The position numbers and the translations under genes were made by a program. Below the pieces are notes generated by a model. That model worked only from the letters and a program-made list of their open reading frames with translations. It had not been told where the DNA came from and searched no databases. DNA of 64,000 nt from Syncephalis plumigaleata (Eukaryota; Zoopagomycota; Zoopagomycetes; Zoopagales; Piptocephalidaceae): NCBI GenBank assembly GCA_025201365.1, contig JAIXMF010000013.1, positions 674,178-738,177 on the forward strand, given 5' to 3'. Shown here in pieces: positions 46,372 through 58,353 of the stretch. Positions within the stretch are counted from its first letter, which is position 1, and the number at the start of each line of letters is the position of its first letter.

Positions 46372-48294
46372 ATGGCACAGCCTTTCACAAACTACGATAG
46401 TGCACACTTTGAGCAGCTCTGCTTTGCGTGTAAGACTGGTAATTTGGAGCTTGCACGGAGGTAAACGTTAAACAAAACGTCAATAGCAATATTTTAGCTT
46501 ATACCATAGCGTTATTACAGCCTAGTTAGTAACTACGCAGTGCCAATAAACCAAGAAGACCGCTGGCAGTGTGTGCCGCTTTATTACGCTTGCTTTGGCG
46601 GTCATTACGACCTTTGTAAATTTCTACTCGAAAGTGGCGCTACGTGCGACCCACATACTTTCCAAGGGGAACGCTGCTTGTATGGCGCGCTAACCGACAA
46701 GGTCAGACAGCTGCTTCGAGAACATCGGCTAAGCAAAAGCGTTAGCGAGACACGACCGTTCCTCGCGTTTATGAGCCAACTGTTAGCGCAGGCCAGTACG
46801 GGCAAGAGCTATCCTGACCTATGCATTCGTGTTGTGGACTTTTCATCAGATGAATTGCCATATCGCGAATCAGTTCATTGGGCGCATCGTATGATATTGG
46901 CGGCTCGATCGACATGGTTTGATGAGATTATTACCAAGCATGCGACACCAATTACCAAGCATAATACGAGCTTGAACGATCATGTCGATTTGGTATGGGA
47001 ATTACGCTTTCCCATGAAGAACATGAGTGATGATCAATTGAAAGTGCCGCAATATTCCATGTTAGAATTACCGGCTGTGCATCCAGATTGTTTAAAAGCT
47101 ATTCTGCACTATATTTATACAGGCGATACAATAGTACGGCCACAGTCTACCGTCGTAGGAGCGGCAGTTCCATCTTCACTGCAACAAACGATGCTGGACA
47201 CTTGCAAAGCGATGAAACTAAACGAATTGACATTTGCTTATAATACAGCGTTGGAGACGAGCATAGCTGCAACAGCGGAGAAAACCGCCATTACAGGTGC
47301 AACCGAAGAGCAAACACGAAAGCTACAATTAGATCTAGAAAAGTTTGTAAAAGAGCGTATTTTTATTAATGATAATCGAGCAGCATATGAAGATATTCTC
47401 ATAAATATAGGCGGTGTCAAGTATCCGGCACATCGCGCGTTTTTTTATACACGATGCGACTATATTAAAACAAGCATGGAGGGCGAATACACAAGATTCA
47501 ATAGCAGCTCATTGCATGGAGATGCAACAGAGGATACAACGATAAATAGGCTAGAGGTAAATATGCCATTATTAGAGGAGCTTGGCTTCGACGGCATTAG
47601 CGATGAAACTGCGAATGCGGTAAACAGTGCATTATTTATATTCATTTACACAGATCGGTGTAATATCCCGCTACAAGCACTGCATCCTACATTGACTATC
47701 GCGGATCTCCTTTTACTTGATCGTTTACGCTCATTGGCCGCGATCAGTATCACCTCACTTCCCATAACAACGGTAGATCGAGTGCTTCAAGAAGCGGAAA
47801 ATCAGCAAACTGCGTTTTTATTAAAGACTAGTAACAATTCAAGTGATTCGCTACCATTCGACATTTACGCGCTCTATCGTCAAGCGGCACAATGGAAACT
47901 GGATCGATTGGAGCAATGGTGCGTTCGTTGGTTTGCCTCGAATCTTGAGCATGTGGCGTCGACGGATGAATTTCGCAAATTGGTACAGGAGAGTGCAGAA
48001 GATATTATAGAGCGACAAGATATCGACTCTATTATTTTGGTGGATGAGATTCGCTATTGGCTTAGAAAGCAATATAATTACGAATACTTTGAAGAAGAGG
48101 AGGACGAGGACGAGGAATATGATGAAGGTTTCACGCAAAACATAGCTAACAGCATTATTAATGAAGACAATAGAGAAGATGGCGATAAACAACTTACTAA
48201 TGAATTGTCACTAGCTTCGAAGGAATATCGGGAGTATTGTGCAAAAGTATCGCTGTTAGAACAGGTGGTAACAAGTCTTGGATTAGAAGCGTAG
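46372..48294 (+). CDS. ABTB1: Ankyrin repeat and BTB/POZ protein, ABTB1 family
   Basis: Model join(46372..46460, 46521..48294), 620 aa. The N-terminal ankyrin repeats include CKTGNLELARS and CVPLYYACFGGHYDLCKFLL, then GERCLYGALTDKVRQLLREH, matching ABTB1. Two BTB-like domains follow: one around residues 100-250 with HPDCLKAILHYIYTGD, another around 310-440 with GGVKYPAHRAFFYTRCDYIK. The C-terminus ESAEDIIERQDIDSIILVDEIRYWL also aligns, and the last residues LLEQVVTSLGLEA correspond to the family end. An acidic insert (EEEEDEDEEYDE) sits near residue 550. ABTB1-type proteins act as adaptors for ubiquitin ligases or translation factor turnover in animals; here that is family inference. The first exon is short (29 codons). 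Confidence 0.9.
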
Positions 48295-49840
48295 TAATAT
48301 GTATTGCAGGGTTTTCGACTGATTAACATTGTAGGCCTTCTATTAATAAATAAGCTTGCATATGTTGACAACATTATAACGATATCTTTATTGTAAAATC
48401 TATATACATGAGTCAACTACACAAAGCAATGCATTGTTATTCAGATAGAACCATTCAAAGATGCTCAATAATAATAATGATGCTAATAATTGACATGTTT
48501 GTTACTACTGTCTAATGTCATTAATGATTTACTAATCCACTTCTAAATATTTACTTCATTGTTGCTTCCCTTTACTTCTTTACCAACGCTGTCTTCTTAG
48601 TCTTGACTACATTCTACTTGTCGTTGACTTCTTTCACATACTGTCTTCTCATGCCAACTGCATTTCCCTGTCATTTCCCCTACCATTAAACAGTAAGTGC
48701 CTTCTTTGTGTCAAGTACATTCCACTTGTCAGTAAACAACACATGTCTACTTCCTCTTAATTATATGCTAGTTGTTCTTTCTTCTGTTTACTTTCTTAGT
48801 AATGCGCGTCTTCGTGTCATTCGCATTCCACTTACTTCCTCTTTCACTTTAACATACACACTCCCAATAGCAGCTATTCTGTCATACTATCTCTATGTCG
48901 TTTATTTATCTCTTTGTTTTCCTCTTGCTTTAACCTATCTACATGCTCACTTGTCGTTATTATTACTATACCAATAAGCCTTGTTTATTGTTCGTTCTAG
49001 TCCTTTGTTTTCTATCACTGTCCTGCTTATTTATCAATGTTTGAGCGTTTACTACTCTCGTTGTAATATGCACTTTTTACTTTTACCACTATTTTCCGTC
49101 ATCTGTTTGTATGCCACTATTACGTCATGCTGTTATTTATATTTTTATTTGTTTACTGCCATCTACATACTCTATCTACCTACAAGCATACACTGCTTTT
49201 CAAATAAACTGACATACGTGTTCATGCACCCTTCTTGCTCATTCCTTGCTTGTTCGTGACAAGTCAGTCATTCTACTACTACTGCTTGTTTATTACATTG
49301 TTTATCGTGTATTCATTTGTCCACTTGTTGCACTCCTATGCATTAACCGTAAGCATTATCATTATAATTTATTTAATAAATACACGGTTTACAATGTTCA
49401 TCGAATACAGCATATGATTATGAAGTATATATAGTATTTATAATAGCATAGCAGACAATCATTCCATTTATTTGATGTAGTACAATCTCCTATTTAGCAC
49501 TAATCATTCAATCTATCAATATTGAGTCTAGTATACAGCAACAGACATATGAGCAAGCATCGTGTCAATAAATAGCGTACCCGTAGTGTTTACGAATACT
49601 CTCACAACCGTATAAACAATGAACAGTACAATCAATATTCGTCAAAACAAAACAGGTTTGGCATTCATGCATGCTTTCTTGCTGTCACAAGTCAGCGTTA
49701 CACTGCTTCGGTCTCTTTCTCTCTATAAAATACATATAAACCTCTTCCGTATCCTACTGGTATCAACCTGTACTCTAACTATTGCTGCTCTTATTTGTGC
49801 TTCTTTTTATTGCTTTTTTCCAACGAGCCGTGCAGCAATA
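48295..49840. other. Intergenic, pyrimidine-rich
   Basis: AATAAA near 48344 fits the ABTB1 3' end. The remainder is T/C-rich, generating Leu/Phe/Ser-rich frames. It contains three spaced copies of a degenerate repeat (48591-48840). An in-frame Met at 49619 extends the next gene through a hydrophobic stretch typical of translated pyrimidine-rich leader, so I placed this part in the 5' region. Confidence 0.55.
48591..48840. repeat. Degenerate tandem repeat, period about 108 nt
   Basis: Cores starting near 48591, 48699 and 48808 each read (G)(T/C)CTTC.T.GTC....ACATTC(T/C)ACTTG or a close variant. The spacing resembles that of the set at 44768-45010 on the other side of ABTB1. Confidence 0.45.
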
Positions 49841-51850
49841 ATGTCTTCATTGCCTTTATCGTTTGACCAAGCAGAGCCACCCTCTTCGCCGCCACCGCCA
49901 TTCGAGGAAAGTAATCCCTCGACTACACAACACGTTTACAATAGTCATGACATATTATTTGACTTCGAACCTCCCAATGAGCCACCACCTTCCTACTCCG
50001 CTTACGTACACGACCGCGTATGCCGACTGTCATCCTTATCAACCTTCGCTTATAGAGGAAGTGGTCCTTTACAAGCTTTGGACAACCAACCACAATGGTT
50101 CTACCTTAAAAGCTCACTGTTCGAGACAAATTTACTTTATTTACATAAACCAGACGATAGCCAACCAGCTGTCAGTATTACTGAAAGTGAAGGAATAACA
50201 CCCGTTAATGCGACTTCGAGTAAGTACTAGCCATAGTAATAGTAATGCATCATTATTGATTTGTCTTTATTTGTTAGCCTCTGATGCAACGGTTACAAGA
50301 TCTTTGGGGAACTTGTACAGCAGTTGTCGTGCGACAATGCGCCAATTAGTGGATTCGCAAATTGAATTGATAAAAGCCTTGACTTTCACGAGTGATCATT
50401 ACGTGAATCAGCTATTGGACAAGTCGGTATCGAATCGTAATAGTACGCGTAACCTAATGCAACTGTTTAAACTTCGTAATGATAATAATATAACGAGTAA
50501 ACCTGATGAGATTCAATATCGTGCATCTGACGGTGCTCGTGCCATTTTAAAAGTATACCTTTCACCTTTATCAACGTTTATCAAGTTGCACAAGTCATTA
50601 TTATCTGCCATACAAACAGTGTAAGTGACAGATACGTCAAAAACTAATGAACCGTCATTGCTTATAGTCTTGGTATTTGTATAGATACTTGGCAGACACA
50701 TGGACATCCAGTACGTTTTCCCAACTAATATCTGAAGTAAGGCATACGATTTAGGACTAATTGAAAAGCGATGCGATTAATGTCGTATTAAATCGTTAGA
50801 TTCAAGAAATGCATATTTATCTGAAATTGACCAGAGAGCATAGCGTGGACATGGTAGCATTTGAGAACTTGTATTTTACGGATAAAAAACTACGGAGAAC
50901 CATTAATGTAAGTAGGACGCTTGCTTGGTGACATACTACTAGTACTTGACATCTAAACATATTCTATATATGTGTATGCATATTTATTACAGCAACTGGA
51001 AAAGATGGCACCTGCTTCACGTCAAAGTCTAAGACGAATGGTATTCGTAATAGCTATCGAGCAATTCTGGAGTATTGGCACTACTCTCTGCGATATTTAC
51101 ACCAGCAACAAGCACATCTTCAGTAATGACGTGAACGAATCCCTAGTAGCATGCCTAGTTATCCTCGAGGGGATTGCAGCTGATCTGTGGCCATTGTAAG
51201 TAGCGTTATAAATACCACGCATGATTTAATGCGAAAAAGCAACTAATGAACTAAACTGACACTATGTCATTAGATTGCGTAAGCTTGCATCGCAGCAGCG
51301 TTTGGCTCTATTCCAACGAAATGTTGCCAACTTGAAAGAACCGCTATTATCGCTTGACCATCCTCTTCTCTACATGTCTTTCGTTCATTATCAGGTTACT
51401 CCATTCAAGGATGACCACATAGATGGCTATGGCATCCTGCTGGCCAATGAACTCATTCTCGTTAGTAAGACGAACGACACGGAAAGAGAATTCACCATGC
51501 AGGTAAGGGGCGTTGTTGCATTCTAACTAAATCAGAAGGAATTGTAATCACGAGCGATAATCATCTCGATATTAGTTTAGGATCAATTGGCAAGGCATGC
51601 AGGTACAACGAGCGAAATATCGTAATGCATTTGTGGGATATGGCATTTCCATTCAATCGCCATATGTATCTGGTATAAGGATTATATAGGCGATAAAAGT
51701 AAGTATGTACAATGGCGGAAAGTGCTTGAAAAACTACCGGTACGATGGAAATCCGCCACCACTATCGTCACATCTATGCCATCTCTTTCCGGCACGCATT
51801 ATAGTTTAGATGAGTCTTGCGTATCAAGTGCATTCGGTCCTCTATACTGA
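49841..51850 (+). CDS. DH-PH-like (RhoGEF-type) protein with two frame breaks
   Basis: Model join(49841..50219, 50278..50620, 50685..50736, 50800..50907, 50993..51195, 51274..51502, 51581..51850), about 525 aa. The N-terminus is Pro-rich with PPPSYSAY, a PPxY-like WW-binding motif. Residues 130-400 are helical and contain VYLSPLSTFIKLHKSLLSAI, MHIYLKLTREHS and LRRMVFVIAIEQF, which I read as a divergent Dbl-homology region. A PH-like region follows (YGILLANELILVSKT ... RHMYL, then WYKDYIGDKSKYVQWRKVLEKL). Two breaks occur in the last exon: an A run at 51615-51617 lacks one base, and at 51671-51673 the frame moves again before WYKDY. Net frame is restored to the stop at 51848. An alternative start at 49619 would add a hydrophobic segment. 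A role as a Rho-family activator is a moderate inference. Confidence 0.65.
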
Positions 51851-53406
51851 TTCATAATACCACAGGCTCAATAGACAGCATCTTTTAGCGTATAGCGATG
51901 CTGCATGCTTATTTCTATTCTTTTTCTATTTCTACATGTCAACGATATCGACATTTGCATCATCATAGGATTTTTCCAACCAGTTGCATTGTTACCTTTA
52001 CTTTGTTTTTATTAATAAATAGTTTCGTACATTCATTATTATTATTATTATTGAAGTCAATATATAACATCAGTATCTGTGTACGTAATTAACTCTCTCT
52101 ATAGTACATTCGCCTGATAACCCTATTGATCGTGTTTATTATATGACTGCGTATACAGTATCTTAGTGCTATATACTGAACATCGTATGCTTATAAATAT
52201 GATACTTTATTAGCATTCTGAATAAAACATTATATTTATTGACTGTATCCTATATTGTAGCGTATCTATTAGGATATTTTTAGCTGTAACCGGTTGTTGT
52301 ATACTTGCTACAGTTGTATAGTACCATTGCTATGAATGTATAAGCCGTTAGTACACCAGAAGATTGTATGGACATGACGAGATCTGCAATCGACATGTAC
52401 CGTTATGCTCGATCATGATGACTTGTCAACTTGATATATTGAATAGTTTCTATTAATGTATGCTATACTTACGCACATCTAGCAATAGAACCAAACCCTT
52501 GATTTTTCTCGTCTGATTGCCATATTTTGTAGTAAACACTTACAGATTCATATATAAATTGATTATACATGTCTGTTGCATTATTCCGTACTACGTTGCA
52601 AACAGATCTCTACCATTGATCTCCGTTATATCAGTGTGCTCCATAGTTTCATGTCTTGCGTGAACGACTTGAACATTTGTCTGGCAACAGTGTACAACAA
52701 GTGTTTCACGTATTTTATTACTGACATTTGCTACCACATTTGTTTAGTTCATTTATTTCAGCATTCCATACTACTTGTTTCCTATTGAGATCAATGGTAT
52801 TAACCACAGCTTTTGCTTGACTGACCTGATATAAATGATCATACAATTCGCTCCTCATTTATTTATACTTTTCGGTGGCAAAGATGCGCTGTTAATGGCT
52901 TTCACCTACTCAAGTAGTTACTTTCTTTCTTTAGCTCTTAACTATATAAACTTGTACGGATTGTTATTCGAAATAAAACAATTAACATTGAAGCACATAA
53001 AATACTCTATCTATCCTAGCGCTATCTTTATTGTATAGTTGAATAACGTACATTAGACTGGCACTCGTGCTATTGCGTTTATAAGAACCGGTAATACAAC
53101 ATGGTCCATTTCTAATGACAAATGAGGAGGGCATTACCAATACGATGCTTGATTATCAAGCGAACAGCAATGGATTTGAACGTGCACGTAAATGGCGATC
53201 AGGGATTAGTGGTCGTCATTAAGTACGGCGATGATTATGTATCATACAATGTTAAATAATACAATAAAGCTCGGTAGTTACAGCGAATAAAATAAAAATA
53301 ATGTAATGCTTTTTACTTTGATAAATTGCTAATAAACGAGTAGATAATGGTTAACATTAATGCGCTATTTCATAGGAATAGGGAATAGGAACAATAATAA
53401 GTATAA
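51851..53406. other. Convergent intergenic region, AT-rich
   Basis: AATAAA sites near 52014, 52222 and 53253. One 35-codon open frame near 53117-53221 has reasonable composition but no context. No gene is supported. Confidence 0.55.
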
Positions 53407-55313
53407 TTATAGTATGCCTCTACGTTTTGTGCGTCTTTCTTCTATCTCGCTAATAGATAGATACATTTCCGCATTTTTAGTTTTCGGCCATCGTATACCG
53501 AGGACGAAAAGGAAGAGTAGCGCGCGTATCACATAGATCGTATTGAATGCAATGTCGGCCGTAACAACGGAGACTGGCGTGAGTAATGTTTGATCCGACG
53601 ATGCTAGTATGGTAATCCAAATAACAAGTAGTATGTAGGTAAGACAGGCCAGACTAGTGAATATGGCGAACTATGATGACGACAATAATTAGTCTAGTTA
53701 TTTTTTTATCATGCCAGTCATTTACCTTGATGAAACAGCCACGTCCCTCGGCGTGTCTTTTCATTTCACGAGCTGTCATACCGAACCAAATAGCTATACA
53801 ATAAATGATCGCGTTAGTCTTTACAATCATGGTCGATGTTTCACTTACCGAATGCACCAAAGATGATTCCATCCATGACAAGGATTGCCTTTGTAATGCG
53901 CACGAGTGTTAATAAAGAGTTGGCGGCTGTTTCATCAGACAACGACAGCTCGACATGGTAAAGCGGTATTCGATAGAGGAATAGTGCAATGCTCATGATT
54001 GAATCGACAACGATAGTTCCTTGTAGGCACATGATTGCCTTCCGTGAAAACAGCTTTTTACCAACATTGGACCTAATAGCATACCGGTTAATCAAGCGTG
54101 ACTACTATTGTATCTGATAAACATACGCCTCTTACCAATGCCATAAAATCAGATCTAATGGTATTTTAGACAGTAGATTGCATACATCCGTTTGATAGGT
54201 GAACAAATCGGACATGAATGGTAGACGCGTAAGGAATGCTGGAAGCCATTATGATTGGTGTAAGTCGAGTGTCATGTCATACTTTTTCATCACAACTTAC
54301 CAACACAATAAATGATAGTTATTATAAATGCTACCAGTAGAAGATCTCGTTCTAACATTCTCAGTTCATGTAGCCTGGCAACACGAGCACACGCGTAGAG
54401 CAGTGCCAATAACAACTAATTACAAATCATTAGTAGGGTATCAATTTATATCATAACGATAACCTACCAAACCAAAGTAAATCCATTTATAACAGGTATA
54501 CCCGATAGATAGGAATACACGATTCCAAGCACCGCGTTCTAATAAGATGGAATCACTCGTCAATATCTGCTAGTTTCAACAATGCCACTAGCTTACCATG
54601 TTCCACATCATAACGAAATAACTTGTAACGGTCGGTATTGGCCAAATACGGCAATGTATTCTCGTAGATGTTGACCGCGACAATCTTGATAGGTGACGAA
54701 TAAAGTACACCATTAAAAATGCTATTCACATGATAGGCGATGGATTCATCATTCCAAATGATATATCGACCATCATTGTTCAGTAGGATGAGTAGTTGAA
54801 TCTTGGGAAAGCCCGCTTGTTGCAACTGAGTAGCGAGTTTATTCATCGCCGTATTCACCTAGTAAATATTGATGTATGTACGTATGTATGTGAGTGAGTG
54901 AGTGGGCAACACTATCGAATGTCTCGTGACATTTGTGTTATTACCTGTAAATCTGTTGTACAACCAGCTTCCTTGAAAGCATTATACTTGATGGATATGG
55001 CAAAATTCGGATATGCTTGCACTAGTTTGACCAGCTTTCGTAACTGAATACTGGTGGTGTTCACCGTTTGCATAGAGCATGTCTTGTCGTTTTCGAACTC
55101 CCAAACCAATGCTACACCACTATACGTGTAAGGAGATCCATTGTAGAGAAAGTAGTCTGACGTGGGATGCATCGTCCTATTACCACTCCAATCGAGTATT
55201 GTCATTTTCGCGGTGGTAACCATATCGTAGTTGTTGTTGTCCAGCATAATGATACATACAATAGATGACGCACCAATACTCGGGAATACATTTCTTCTTT
55301 TTTTTCTGTACAA
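53407..55313 (-). CDS. Polytopic membrane protein with N-terminal ectodomain
   Basis: Exons on the minus strand: 55313..54945, 54858..54597, 54538..54468, 54415..54301, 54238..54136, 54072..53849, 53793..53726, 53670..53407, 491 aa from the first Met; all junctions keep frame. Residues 1-210 lack membrane spans and hold Cys residues and N-glycosylation sequons (NRT, NTT), consistent with a luminal or extracellular domain. About seven hydrophobic helices follow, starting at AWNRVFLSIGYTCYKWIYFGL and ending with IRALLFLFVLGIRWPK, then a basic tail (EERRTKRRG). This is a GPCR-like layout, but I do not recognise the family. The true N-terminus, probably a signal peptide, may lie in an upstream exon: the sequence just before 55313 ends in a usable acceptor (TTGTACAG). 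Confidence 0.72.
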
Positions 55314-56130
55314 AGGAGAAGGAAAGATAAGTAGTCAGGATGGGTTCATTCTTTCTCTCTCGCTCTCGCTAATAATGCCCGCACAATAGGAGCGCACTTT
55401 ACAACGACAGCGTGCAATGATACCGCGTGCATCAAAGTTTGATTTTGACTTGACATGATATATTTATAGATTTATAATAATAGTAATAGTGGTAGTGGTA
55501 GTAGTAGTAGTAGTAGTAATGATAACGCGCTCATCAACCATTATCCTACAATTGATTGCTACAACAAATGGCCGACAATACTTTATCTTTCCTTCAATAT
55601 TAATATAATAAATAGATAAATAGATATACGGTATAATTTATTCACTATAGAAGAGTGGTGATAGAGTCGACACAACCTGCCATTAGTGTCAATGTACATG
55701 TGATGCCATTCTAGACCTTGCACGAACGTAGAGCATGCAATACAAACCGTGTGATAGGTGCATGAGCGCATTTTGGTTGAATACTCACGCAAGGGCCAGG
55801 AGCCCACACGACTTGAGCTCGCTTAACTTGACTCTAAATGCGAAAATGGAAATCAGTAATTCCGGTAGTAAGCTGATTAACGATTGTCGTCCATAAATAT
55901 ATACGCGTGTATTTATCGTTTAATCACGTTGAATTGAGGTAGACTTGTGTACTTGCCGTTGACTAGCATGCCAATAGGCTAATGACAATGACAATAATTA
56001 CTTGAATAGTAACTTGCTTATACGTGTATATTAACATCAACTAATAATTATTATCTATTGAATTTCAATGTTTTATTAATGTTGTTACATTCGATGATAA
56101 CGATAATGATAATAGCAATAATTAGTGTTT
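55314..56130. other. Intergenic, possible missed upstream exon
   Basis: Has GTAGTA repeats at 55487-55518. On the minus strand, roughly 55838-55720 reads as an open stretch with several Cys (ending RFVLHALRSCKV) between a TTTAG acceptor-like site and a GTCTAG sequence. It could be an upstream exon of the 7TM protein or an orphan. I could not connect it in frame. Confidence 0.4.
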
Positions 56131-58353
56131 CTATAGTATATAGGAGCGTAGTGCACCAAATACGGAACGTAACGGTGAGCGTTGACCCATGAGTGCTTGT
56201 GCTTCAGGTGCAAACTCGACAAATGATAATCTGCCCTGACGTAGCATTACCAATCGATTCGAACCGGCCAATTCGTACTCGGCGTAAATATCGTCGTTCG
56301 GTATGACTTGCCACCATCCGGTAGCTGCATCAAGTAGAAGACGCCAACCATTGTCGACTAGCATGTAGAGTGATCCGACAATGGGACGGAATACACCGAT
56401 GGATGGCATGTCATGATGGAAATGATACCGAATACTACCATCCTTCAAGTCGATAACGATGAGTTCACCGAATTTCAACCAGGCCAACAGGTCAGGACCC
56501 GTATCCTGGCATAAGCTAGTAATGAGCGTATTACCATGATGATCACTATCATGACCATGACCATTACCGATAAAATGCGATGTTAACATCGAGTTGAATG
56601 CCGGTCCAGGTAAAGAGGTGTGCGATGCATTATTATTACTCAAGGATAGACTGTGTGTACTCGAGTTAATGGTGGCGTTCAGCGTATGCACCGTTGATAA
56701 TGGTCGCATGCCATGACTTCTAATAAGGGTGGCTGCATCGGGCCAAATGGATCGCGGGTAGCCTCGTTCGAATAGTAGACGATTCGTCTTCCAATGATGA
56801 ACCGCCAACCATGTACTGAAACTGCCAGTGATCGCATTACGACGCGTACCAGTTAGTAGGACGCGATTGTCGCTAATACGCATCGAGGACTTTAGGTAGA
56901 TCTCTTGCTCGAAGGTGTGTACGATACTCGAGTGAAGCACAGTTGCCCTACTTGATTGTAAGGACATGAGCGACCATTGCAATTGATTACGCTCGACAAC
57001 GTGGCAGCAATAGATCAATGGCACACAGTTGATCGTGTCAGTATTCGTCGAGGAGACTTCATTCCGTGACTCTATAGATGATTCCGATATACTGGCACTA
57101 GTACAATGGAAATGACCGATATCCGGGGGTAGGAAAAGCATTCGTGGCGGATATCCACCATAGTTGTTTATCTCTTGTTCATCCAACTCGAGTACTTCCT
57201 CGTCATTCGCATTCTCATTCGCGTTCTCGTGTAACAAATGCTGTTGATCCACTTCTAACAGTGCAGCATTATCAGTTATATTCGATGATCGTGCTCTATT
57301 ATCGACATGATCACGCTCATGATTGTTTAATTCACATATGAAATCAATATCTTTTTGTAAATGATCATCGAATTTCCTGAATATAAGCCATCGATCCAGT
57401 AGATGCAGTGGATCGGCATTACGTCGACGGAATAGGAGGCGTCGAGTTAGACGACGGTCTGAAAGACGCCATACCATAATGGCACACGGTGTAGCGGATC
57501 TTTCTACGGTGATCGGTATACGCACCATAACATGAGTGTCGGATAGCACGGCCATATCTGCCGATTCCAATCTTTGAATCGGATCATCCGGTTGATCCGT
57601 GTCTAATATCCAATCAAGCGGATAGGCTATGGGCGTGCCAAATGGTAAATGATCCAAACTCGTCGTGTTCCGCGTAATATCGTCATTGATGCCGGTATCG
57701 AGTTCCGGCAACGAGATTAGATACAACTTAGTGGGTGCACCCGCCAACGAAGCCGCCAATGCCCAATGACTATTGGCAGTAAGTAGGCGTAAATGTTTGG
57801 GTAATCTACCGCCCATGTCTGTCAATGGACGTGTACGCCATAACGACGAGTGCGATGCTTTCCAGTTATGACGAAGACGCGAGGAGGATGCGTATTTGGC
57901 GAACCAACTGTCGTGTTTACTCGATGATTCCGGATAACCATTGCGAGACTGAACATTCGCGTTGTCTCTTGTCGATCGTTTATTGCTACCGCCAATGTGC
58001 CCGCTACTCATCCGCGCATGAGTGAGTATCGTATGCGAGTTGATGGTCCGGTCACATTGACTGAAAATGATACGTACGTCATTTTCATCATTCGCTTGAT
58101 GGAATCGTTTCTGATAGAACACACGCCATAAATGCTCGTTACCGATCACTGACGAGTAGAGTCGACGACAAGTGAATGCTATTCGCAAGGCGGTCTGCTC
58201 CTCGTTAAAGAACTCGAGTACACGCTGTAATATCTCGGGTGGTAAGTAAGCCAAACGTGATCGCTCCCTAACGTGCTTATGGTCCATGTCATCAAGTACA
58301 TCAGCACTACCACTGTCTATCAACCAGTTAAGCATACAAGTGGCCGAGGCCAT
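56131..58353 (-). CDS. F-box protein
   Basis: This single exon encodes 740 aa. An F-box lies at about residues 33-75: LAYLPPEILQRVLEFF, then LRIAFTCRRLYSSVIGNEHLWRVFY, the Skp1-binding fold that makes such proteins substrate receptors of SCF ubiquitin ligases. The remaining 650 residues have scattered beta-rich segments (ALAASLAGAPTKLYLISLPEL, LIVIDLKDGSIRYHFHHD, FRPIVGSLYMLVDNGWRLLL) that may form a divergent propeller, but no clear WD or kelch repeat is visible. An acidic loop (NANDEEVLELDEQE) is central. The substrate is unknown. The intronless structure is unusual here but shared with the 7TM-RGS genes. Confidence 0.82.
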   Translation of the reverse strand: MASATCMLNWLIDSGSADVLDDMDHKHVRERSRLAYLPPEILQRVLEFFNEEQTALRIAFTCRRLYSSVIGNEHLWRVFYQKRFHQANDENDVRIIFSQCDRTINSHTILTHARMSSGHIGGSNKRSTRDNANVQSRNGYPESSSKHDSWFAKYASSSRLRHNWKASHSSLWRTRPLTDMGGRLPKHLRLLTANSHWALAASLAGAPTKLYLISLPELDTGINDDITRNTTSLDHLPFGTPIAYPLDWILDTDQPDDPIQRLESADMAVLSDTHVMVRIPITVERSATPCAIMVWRLSDRRLTRRLLFRRRNADPLHLLDRWLIFRKFDDHLQKDIDFICELNNHERDHVDNRARSSNITDNAALLEVDQQHLLHENANENANDEEVLELDEQEINNYGGYPPRMLFLPPDIGHFHCTSASISESSIESRNEVSSTNTDTINCVPLIYCCHVVERNQLQWSLMSLQSSRATVLHSSIVHTFEQEIYLKSSMRISDNRVLLTGTRRNAITGSFSTWLAVHHWKTNRLLFERGYPRSIWPDAATLIRSHGMRPLSTVHTLNATINSSTHSLSLSNNNASHTSLPGPAFNSMLTSHFIGNGHGHDSDHHGNTLITSLCQDTGPDLLAWLKFGELIVIDLKDGSIRYHFHHDMPSIGVFRPIVGSLYMLVDNGWRLLLDAATGWWQVIPNDDIYAEYELAGSNRLVMLRQGRLSFVEFAPEAQALMGQRSPLRSVFGALRSYIL

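Noticed and set aside
49619-49840. N-terminal transmembrane extension of the DH-PH gene
   Set aside because: An ATG exists at 49619, but the segment is a pyrimidine-rich leader and the Pro-rich domain begins naturally at 49841. Kept only as an alternative.
53117-53221. 35-codon open frame
   Set aside because: It is isolated, with no splice-compatible upstream exon and no recognisable family.
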